Below the pieces are notes generated by a model. The model was not told where the DNA came from. It worked only from the letters and a program-made list of their open reading frames with translations, and did not search any database. A stretch of DNA of 21,918 nt, from contig CAJUBM010000042.1 in assembly GCA_910584735.1 (NCBI GenBank), positions 1-21,918 of the forward strand, read 5' to 3'. Made by a program: the position numbers and the translations under genes. This stretch comes from an uncultured Muribaculaceae bacterium. Lineage in GTDB: Bacteria > Bacteroidota > Bacteroidia > Bacteroidales > Muribaculaceae. Position 1 is the stretch's first letter, and each line of letters begins with the position of its first letter. Shown in pieces: positions 1 to 5,920 of the stretch.

Positions 1-24
1 TTATTTGATGATTTCTAAACTAAC

Positions 25-60
25 GCGATTTTATCGCACCAGTAGTAATTTGTAATTTTG
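25..60 (+). promoter_or_regulatory. Possible promoter/operator upstream of the Crp-like gene
   Basis: TAATTTTG at 53-60 matches the Bacteroidota -7 box TAnnTTTG. No good TTTG lies 19-21 bp upstream; only a T-rich stretch does. A short inverted repeat, GCGAT-TTT-ATCGC at 25-37, sits where the -33 region would be and could be an operator. The rest of 1-112 shows no gene. Confidence 0.4.
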
Positions 61-112
61 GGAGCAGATAGTAGCGCGTTATTAACCGAAATAATACCAG
101 TTAGGCACCCCT

Positions 113-820
113 ATGAATACAGACCCTGAATTAGAGCAGTTGATCCACCTTCTCGCTCTGGAGGCGAAATACCAGATAAATGAATCGGTGCTTGGCGAGC
201 TAATCGCAGAGGGTACGTTGGTGGAGCTTGCCACATATGAGCCTATGGTCGATGCCGGAAAGTTCGATCCGAACGTCTATGTCGTAAAGCGGGGGCTGAT
301 ACGAGGTACTTATCTTGATAAAAATATAGAGAAGACAGCGGGTTTCGCTCTTCCCGGAACGCTGCTTATATCCTTCCACAGCTATTATGGCGATGAGCCG
401 TCCTATTATCGGTTCGAGGCTTGCTGCCCGACGGAGGTTATACGTATTCCCAAGGCACATTTCGATAGCATGTTGGCTTCATCGCACGAGTTCGCCCTAT
501 ATATGATAAGTTGCCACCAGAACCAGCTATATTATAACGAATATAAAAACCAGGTGCTTAGTGGCGACGCGAAGACCAGGCTGGTGCAGCTCACATGCCG
601 TCTTTCCGGGCTTATTGAAGGATATACCTACGATGACGCGGTATTGGAGGACGTGCGCCCCGATATGGATCATGAGTCGGCAGTGAAGAAAGAGTTGTTC
701 CAGCGCTGGAAAGAGATTTTTAGAATTGTACCCTCCAAGATTATAGCTTCGTATCTCGGCATCACCGAGCAGCACCTCAGCAAGATAAAGAAGGAACTGC
801 TCAGAGGGTCGGGAGTGTAG
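113..820 (+). CDS. Crp/Fnr-family transcriptional regulator
   Basis: Encodes 235 residues with the layout of a Crp/Fnr regulator: an N-terminal cyclic-nucleotide-binding-like beta-roll (about residues 25-125), a dimer helix (about 125-165) and a C-terminal winged helix-turn-helix (about 203-230). The DNA-binding part is the recognisable piece: VPSKIIASYLGITEQHLSKI at 207-226 is very close to the Bacteroidota Crp consensus. I do not see the classic cAMP-contacting signature in the beta-roll, nor a cysteine set typical of an Fnr iron-sulphur cluster, so the ligand is unknown. Between the dimer helix and the HTH there is an unusually long acidic segment (about 161-195). The ATG at 113 is the only reasonable start. 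The gene stands alone, upstream of and co-directional with the secreted-protein genes. Regulation of those neighbours is possible but not shown. Confidence 0.88.
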   Translation: MNTDPELEQLIHLLALEAKYQINESVLGELIAEGTLVELATYEPMVDAGKFDPNVYVVKRGLIRGTYLDKNIEKTAGFALPGTLLISFHSYYGDEPSYYRFEACCPTEVIRIPKAHFDSMLASSHEFALYMISCHQNQLYYNEYKNQVLSGDAKTRLVQLTCRLSGLIEGYTYDDAVLEDVRPDMDHESAVKKELFQRWKEIFRIVPSKIIASYLGITEQHLSKIKKELLRGSGV

Positions 821-894
821 CTGTCGCAATGATGCAAGATGTGGGGCTGCGGTGTTGCTCGTGGTGGTGGATGCTGGATATGTTGAGCAAAAAG

Positions 895-925
895 TTTGCA
901 TATATTTAAAATTTGCGTATATTTG
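895..925 (+). promoter_or_regulatory. Promoter of the LamG-like T9SS cargo gene
   Basis: TTTG at 895-898, a 19 bp gap and TATATTTG at 918-925 match the Bacteroidota housekeeping promoter at every defined position. The predicted transcript starts near 932. This excludes the in-frame TTG at 896 as a start, because it lies inside the -33 box, and points to the ATG at 950. Confidence 0.8.
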
Positions 926-949
926 CACCGAATCAAACAAATATACGTG

Positions 950-2914
950 ATGTCGAAGAAATCATTATCACTATTTCTTTCCGTAGCGATGATGTCTACG
1001 GTCGCCGTCAAGGCGGATGTGTTTATAAGCGAATCGTTCCCCTATTCGGCGGGAAATCTAAACTCGCAAGGGACATGGGTTGTCAGCGGTAGCGCCGGGA
1101 GCAACCCTATAAATGTGCAGGATGGGTCTCTGACCTACCCGGGCTACCAAGACGAGGCTTCCGGGAACTGTGTGGTGCTTGATATGCAGATGGGTAAGAA
1201 CGCATGCCAGAATATATTCGCTCCCGTAGGGACGGACGCTGTTGCCGGACCGTTGTATTATTCGGCCCTGGTGTGCGTCGACGAGTTCCCGGCAAGTCTC
1301 GGCAAACCGGGTGCTATCATGGCACTAACCGGGGTCAACGCCTATGACGGCTCGTATGGCGATAGTCTTACCGGCTCGGAAGGTGGCGGTCTGTTTGTGA
1401 AGAAAGGGAACGGCGACAATACGGCAGTATTCGGCATCAGCCGCAAATCTTCGCCTAACGGAATCACTGCCACAGACGTGACATGGTGCGACAAAGAGGT
1501 TGCCGTGGGGGAGGTTGCACTCGTGGTTGTATGTTATGAGAAAGTCGATGGCGATGACAACGACCTTATGTCGCTGTGGGTGAATCCCGCAACGGACGCT
1601 GCCGAGCCCGATGTAACCGGCGGCGGGGAGGAGTCACTGGTTGATGTGCGCGGCATCGAACTTTGCCAGCGCTCCGCCATAACGAGTAAGAATCCGCAGG
1701 TCACCGTAGACGAACTCCGAGTAGCCACGGAATGGGACGAGATATTCACCGGGTCCGCCACCCCCATCGTAGTGCCCAACGTAACCTTTTCCGAGAATCC
1801 CATAAATTTCGGGCAGGTATATTGCAATATATCAGTGGAACGCACCCTGCGGGTATCGGCCACGGATTTGGAGGGAGATATAACGCTGACCCTCGGAGAG
1901 TCGGGCCAGGTAGCCCTTTCCGTCATGTCCATATCAAAGGAGGATGCCATGAGCGAGGATGGCTTTGAACTGACGGTGACCCTCAGCCCGGTGGAATCCA
2001 GATTCTTCAGCGACAGGATTACCGTAAGCACTCCGGGGATGTCCGACAAGGTTCTCCTTATCGAGTGGCGCCCGGTTCCCTCGTTCGTTGCCACTACCTT
2101 CAGCCAGCTTTGCAACGAGGATGTCAATGATATGACCTCCGTCTATATCTATAGAGGAGATGCCACCGTTACGTTCGTGGAGTCGTATTATGATTTGTCT
2201 TACGACAGGATTGTCAATTCGATATTCGCCCAGGATGCCACCGGCGGCGTGGAACTGCGTTCGGCCACCGGGTGCGGCTACGAGGAGGTTGACATAACCG
2301 ACATAAAGGCAGGTGACAAGATTACCGAGATTGTAGGATATCTGATTTTCGGGGATAACGGTCTGACTATGGTGCCGCGCACATCGCGCAGTTGGGAAGT
2401 TGTTCCGGGCGACAATCACGTAGAGCCAATAGAAGTTACCCTCAAACAGCTTGCAATGGCTGAAAACGGATACATCTATGGCAACCAGCTTGTCAGAGTG
2501 AAAGACGTGGTGTTCCCTGATGAATATTTTGAGGCTGGTGATTACTATGGCCTCTGGAATTCGCAGAAATATGAGATATATGACGGAACGCTTGACGACC
2601 ACCAGGGGCTGGCATGGATGTGGTGTAACAAAGGGGCCGATTATTATAAACAGCCTACCACAGGGTATTTCGACCATCGTTGGACTCTTACGGGGATCTG
2701 TAACAGCTATTATCCGATCCACATCAGTCCTCGTTCGAAAGCCGATTTCTCAGACCAGGGCCTGAAATATTCCGGTGTGGAAGATGTTACCGGCGAGATG
2801 GTTACGGAAGTAGCCGTCTACGACCTCCAAGGACGCCCCGCCGATGCGACCGGAGGTTCGGGAATGTACATTGTCAGAATGTCAGACGGTTCTGTGAGAA
2901 AAGTAGTTCGCTAA
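950..2914 (+). CDS. Secreted LamG-like / OB-fold protein with T9SS sorting tail
   Basis: Encodes 654 residues. Residues 1-22 are a signal peptide (basic MSKK, hydrophobic core, KA-D cleavage). Residues about 24-265 resemble the jelly-roll (LamG/concanavalin-like) modules of Bacteroidota surface proteins, ending in a VDELRVATEWDEI-type strand. About 270-380 looks like an Ig-like beta-sandwich. About 385-490, starting at FSQLCNEDVNDM, resembles the OB-fold DUF5689-type domain. The last ~40 residues (VYDLQGRP, GMYIVRMSDG, final KVVR) are a short type A T9SS tail, so the protein is expected to cross the outer membrane and be anchored or released. No catalytic motif is evident, so a binding or adhesion role is inference. 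The start was chosen because the promoter lies at 895-925 and the signal peptide begins there. The gene is monocistronic, with a hairpin terminator after it. Confidence 0.8.
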   Translation: MSKKSLSLFLSVAMMSTVAVKADVFISESFPYSAGNLNSQGTWVVSGSAGSNPINVQDGSLTYPGYQDEASGNCVVLDMQMGKNACQNIFAPVGTDAVAGPLYYSALVCVDEFPASLGKPGAIMALTGVNAYDGSYGDSLTGSEGGGLFVKKGNGDNTAVFGISRKSSPNGITATDVTWCDKEVAVGEVALVVVCYEKVDGDDNDLMSLWVNPATDAAEPDVTGGGEESLVDVRGIELCQRSAITSKNPQVTVDELRVATEWDEIFTGSATPIVVPNVTFSENPINFGQVYCNISVERTLRVSATDLEGDITLTLGESGQVALSVMSISKEDAMSEDGFELTVTLSPVESRFFSDRITVSTPGMSDKVLLIEWRPVPSFVATTFSQLCNEDVNDMTSVYIYRGDATVTFVESYYDLSYDRIVNSIFAQDATGGVELRSATGCGYEEVDITDIKAGDKITEIVGYLIFGDNGLTMVPRTSRSWEVVPGDNHVEPIEVTLKQLAMAENGYIYGNQLVRVKDVVFPDEYFEAGDYYGLWNSQKYEIYDGTLDDHQGLAWMWCNKGADYYKQPTTGYFDHRWTLTGICNSYYPIHISPRSKADFSDQGLKYSGVEDVTGEMVTEVAVYDLQGRPADATGGSGMYIVRMSDGSVRKVVR

Positions 2915-2937
2915 TCTGTTGAATAGGAGTGGATTAA

Positions 2938-2970
2938 TTAAGGGGCCGCATGTTTTGTGCGGTCTCTTAA
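2938..2970 (+). terminator. Hairpin terminator after the LamG-like gene
   Basis: A 13 bp stem (2938-2950 with 2958-2970, two G-T wobbles, rest Watson-Crick) closes a 7 nt loop and runs into ATTTTGT. It starts 23 bp after the stop codon. The upper stem is GC-rich and its foot is A/T, as expected for an intrinsic terminator. Confidence 0.75.
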
Positions 2971-2987
2971 ATTTTGTAAAATTGGCA

Positions 2988-3043
2988 ATACAAATTTCTT
3001 AATGTAGATTAAGGTGGATATAACGTGGAAATTTGTATATTTG
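2988..3043 (+). promoter_or_regulatory. Promoter with overlapping inverted repeat, upstream of the repeat-module protein
   Basis: TATATTTG at 3036-3043 is a consensus -7 box, but no TTTG/TTG lies 19-21 bp upstream. A perfect 11 bp inverted repeat, ATACAAATTTC at 2988-2998 and GAAATTTGTAT at 3028-3038, has its right arm on the -7 box and its arms 40 bp apart centre to centre, about four helical turns. This looks like an operator for a dimeric regulator. The predicted leader to the ATG at 3125 is about 75 nt. Confidence 0.55.
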
Positions 3044-3124
3044 CGTATGCTTTTTGGAGCCTTTCAGATAACTGTATGGCTTTGATTTGTCAAGTATATG
3101 TTTTTATTTATTAAATCTCAGAGT

Positions 3125-5737
3125 ATGAAGAAACAGCTACTCTTGGCCATCTTGTGCGCAGCATCGTTGCCGATGATGGCTCAAACCATTGACAATCCGC
3201 TACCTTTGAATAAAGGTGAGAACGAGATGCGGATTCCGGCAACAGATGAGGCGGTATATTTCCGTTATATACCTTCCGGTGACGAGAAGGTTACGATTAC
3301 TTCCGATGTGCGTGCGTTCTATTGCATGGCCATTGAGGACGGTGATTATCTTGGGGAGATGTATAACTGGTTCGAAGATACCGGCACAGAGAATATATTC
3401 ATAGCACATAAAGACCGTGGCTATATCGTGGGGATAGAGGCTGACGGTGTACCGGGCGACCCTCTGAAATTCAATGTCTCATCGACCCCCTGGGACACAA
3501 CCCTCGCCATGAGTTGTGACAATCCGTTGGAGCTTGGCCCGGAACCCCGGTTCATGCCGCTTCTGGGTCTGGCGCCTGAAAAATACACCTACGCTACGTA
3601 CACGCCGGCCTCTGACTGCACCCTTGAGATTATTACCGACTGGTTCCCTTGGCATATCGAGTATGCCACATCGTGCGATAGTGAGGAATGGGTGGATATA
3701 CCCGTCCTGACATCAGGCTCGTCACTGGGGGCATACCGCTGGCTTGTAGACCTGGAGAAAGACACACGTTATATTTTCCGAATCACCGGGCCGTGCAGCA
3801 CCAAGATATGGGTTCGTGAATCTGCCTTCGTGGAAGGTGAGAGCTGCGAGCGTCCGTTTACCGGACGGGTGGGCCTGAACAAGCTCCCGGCAGCCGCAGG
3901 CACATATTATTATCTGCTTTATGCACCCCAGACGGAGAAAGACGCACCTGATAATTTTATAGAAATCAGATCCACGGTCAATCTTAAGGGAGGCTCGGTT
4001 TCGTTGGCCAAATCGTGTAATGATACCGACGAGTACACTGTGTTTGATAATTTTGCCTTGCGTAAGTCGGTGATTTCAAAGCAGCCTTGCATTATAAGGA
4101 TAGAAAAGGGCGCGACTAACGAAAATGAATATTTCGAAGTCGGTTTCTCCTCTCCTCGTCCTTATGACGATTTCTATACGGCCTATGCCATCATCCCCGA
4201 CATGCCTATCATAACCCCGGAATATCCCGGTACATATTATTATATGGTAGACCCTGTGGATGAAGAAGGTATGGTGCTTACTCTTACCTCTGACTACCAG
4301 CCTAAAGGCGGGGAGGTATCGGTGACGCTTTCCGACATGTTGCAAGGATATAGCTATGTGGCTAAAGGGGAGACCTCGCTGCGATATACGGAGATGATTC
4401 CGGGCAAGGCATATATAATAACATGGACTTCCTCTGATGAAGATTGCTCGATACCGTTTACGGTGAATATCCGTAAGGGTGAACAGGGTGAGACCGCATA
4501 CTGGCCGTTCGATGCCGTAAAGGGTGAGAATCAGATGAAGGCCGGAGAGTCTCAATATTATAAATTTACCGGCAATGATAAAGGCTGGGTGAATATCTTC
4601 CCGGCACAGGGATGTCCCGAGCCCTCGGTAAAGATGGACCGTTACGATGGTTATAATCCCCGGTGTATAGTTTTCCCGATCGATGGCGGATACCGTGTGC
4701 TTAGTGAGAAAGACCGTGTGTTTACTTTCTATTTCCCGGAAGTTCCCGAGGGTGCCAGGTTCACTCTTACAGAGACTCCCCTTGCTGCCGGAGAAAGCAT
4801 GGAGATGGCTATCGAGACCGATGGCGATATTAAGTTTGAAGGAGGCCCCGGGGTGTATTGGTTCAAATACCAGCCTGAAGAGGATGCCAATATCGAGGTT
4901 CGCACTGACCTGAAGCAGGTGTTTGGCCGTGGCGGTCTTGAAGGTCTTAAGAGCGGATATACCCTCTATCGCAATAATGTTGACGACTATGTGTTCCCTC
5001 AGGTAGACTGGAATACAGGCGATATCGCGCCCTTGCAATTCTCCGCAACCGTTGGCAACACTTATTATCTTGAGGTGAATCTGGTGGATATGACTAATGA
5101 TGTCACCATATCGTTCAATGGACGTCCTACCAAGCCCGGAGAAATTCAATCTAATCCGATTGTGATTGAGAATCAAGGTAATCCTACGGAATATACCTTC
5201 CCCATGATAGATTGGGGTGGCGGTGACAGCGGTAAGTGGTATTCGTTGCATCTTTATGCCGGAGAACTTGAATTGTTGTCGGACGGAACAATAAAGGTAG
5301 AAGTTTATCCTTCCGATAATACGGGCTATGATTCGATGCTGACAAGTAGCGGCTATCTGTATTATGATATGGATAATGACATCACTTATTATGGCTTCGG
5401 CCACGGCAATGAATATTATCCTATCGCCAATATCCCGGCTGAAGGCGACTATCTGTTGAAATTGAAGTGGTGTGATCCTGTGAATGTAAAGTTCAGCGGC
5501 CCCGCCCTCGTAAAGACAGATGGAATTGAGGATGTTGACTACGGTCAGTCGGACGTTAAGGTCGAAGTGGTTTCCGGTGCGATTGTTGTAGCCGGCGATA
5601 CCGATGCCGAGATTTACCGTGCGGATGGCGTATCCGTTAAGCGTGTTGATGTGGACGGTGTGGCGACAATCGCCGTAGAACCCGGGATGTATATCGTAAG
5701 AACCGGCGCTAAGACAACCAAAGTGGTCGTTCGCTAA
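3125..5737 (+). CDS. Secreted tandem beta-module protein with T9SS sorting tail
   Basis: Encodes 870 residues. MKKQLLLAILCAASLPMMAQ is a clean signal peptide, which favours ATG 3125 over the in-frame ATG at 3098. The mature part reads as about seven diverged modules of 100-120 residues, starting near 24, 133, 243, 346, 460, 556 and 677. Several open with an N-P-(L/I)-x-(L/I) or P-F-like start, and most then carry an aromatic strand of the type yYf.Y.P and a D/E-rich stretch ending in (I/L)xTSD. The layout resembles PPC-like beta-sandwich repeats, but the family is not certain. The C-terminus (AEIYRADGVSVKR, then PGMYIVRTG and KVVVR) is a T9SS type A tail. No enzyme motif is visible, so a surface adhesin or binding role is inference. 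The gene is monocistronic, between a putatively regulated promoter and a strong terminator. Confidence 0.78.
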   Translation: MKKQLLLAILCAASLPMMAQTIDNPLPLNKGENEMRIPATDEAVYFRYIPSGDEKVTITSDVRAFYCMAIEDGDYLGEMYNWFEDTGTENIFIAHKDRGYIVGIEADGVPGDPLKFNVSSTPWDTTLAMSCDNPLELGPEPRFMPLLGLAPEKYTYATYTPASDCTLEIITDWFPWHIEYATSCDSEEWVDIPVLTSGSSLGAYRWLVDLEKDTRYIFRITGPCSTKIWVRESAFVEGESCERPFTGRVGLNKLPAAAGTYYYLLYAPQTEKDAPDNFIEIRSTVNLKGGSVSLAKSCNDTDEYTVFDNFALRKSVISKQPCIIRIEKGATNENEYFEVGFSSPRPYDDFYTAYAIIPDMPIITPEYPGTYYYMVDPVDEEGMVLTLTSDYQPKGGEVSVTLSDMLQGYSYVAKGETSLRYTEMIPGKAYIITWTSSDEDCSIPFTVNIRKGEQGETAYWPFDAVKGENQMKAGESQYYKFTGNDKGWVNIFPAQGCPEPSVKMDRYDGYNPRCIVFPIDGGYRVLSEKDRVFTFYFPEVPEGARFTLTETPLAAGESMEMAIETDGDIKFEGGPGVYWFKYQPEEDANIEVRTDLKQVFGRGGLEGLKSGYTLYRNNVDDYVFPQVDWNTGDIAPLQFSATVGNTYYLEVNLVDMTNDVTISFNGRPTKPGEIQSNPIVIENQGNPTEYTFPMIDWGGGDSGKWYSLHLYAGELELLSDGTIKVEVYPSDNTGYDSMLTSSGYLYYDMDNDITYYGFGHGNEYYPIANIPAEGDYLLKLKWCDPVNVKFSGPALVKTDGIEDVDYGQSDVKVEVVSGAIVVAGDTDAEIYRADGVSVKRVDVDGVATIAVEPGMYIVRTGAKTTKVVVR

Positions 5738-5763
5738 CCCGGTATTACTTTGAATATCGTTAC

Positions 5764-5811
5764 AGGACGCTGTGCCGTACATGGGTTCGGGCACAGCGTC
5801 CTTGTTTTTAA
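5764..5811 (+). terminator. Strong intrinsic terminator
   Basis: A perfect 12 bp stem, GGACGCTGTGCC at 5765-5776 with GGCACAGCGTCC at 5790-5801, extended by an A-T pair (5764/5802), closes a 13 nt loop. It is followed by TTGTTTTT. It lies 27 bp past the stop of the repeat-module gene and ahead of the parC promoter, so it insulates the parC operon. Confidence 0.88.
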
Positions 5812-5834
5812 ATGTACTTTGACGAAATGTTGGT

Positions 5835-5866
5835 TTTGGGGATATGGCTGAAATTTCGTATTTTTG
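5835..5866 (+). promoter_or_regulatory. Promoter of the parC operon
   Basis: TTTG at 5835-5838, a 20 bp gap and TATTTTTG at 5859-5866 match the Bacteroidota consensus. Transcription is expected near 5873, giving a leader of about 48 nt to the ATG at 5921. Confidence 0.78.
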
Positions 5867-5920
5867 CAAGAAATTATACCATAAAGAACTGATTGCGGAA
5901 GATATACCACCAGATAATAG

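Noticed and set aside
896..949. TTG-started N-terminal extension of the LamG-like protein
   Set aside because: The TTG is inside the -33 box and upstream of the predicted transcription start.
1934..2722. A 262-codon open frame antisense to the LamG-like gene
   Set aside because: The sense gene has a promoter, signal peptide, domains and sorting tail; the antisense product has none.
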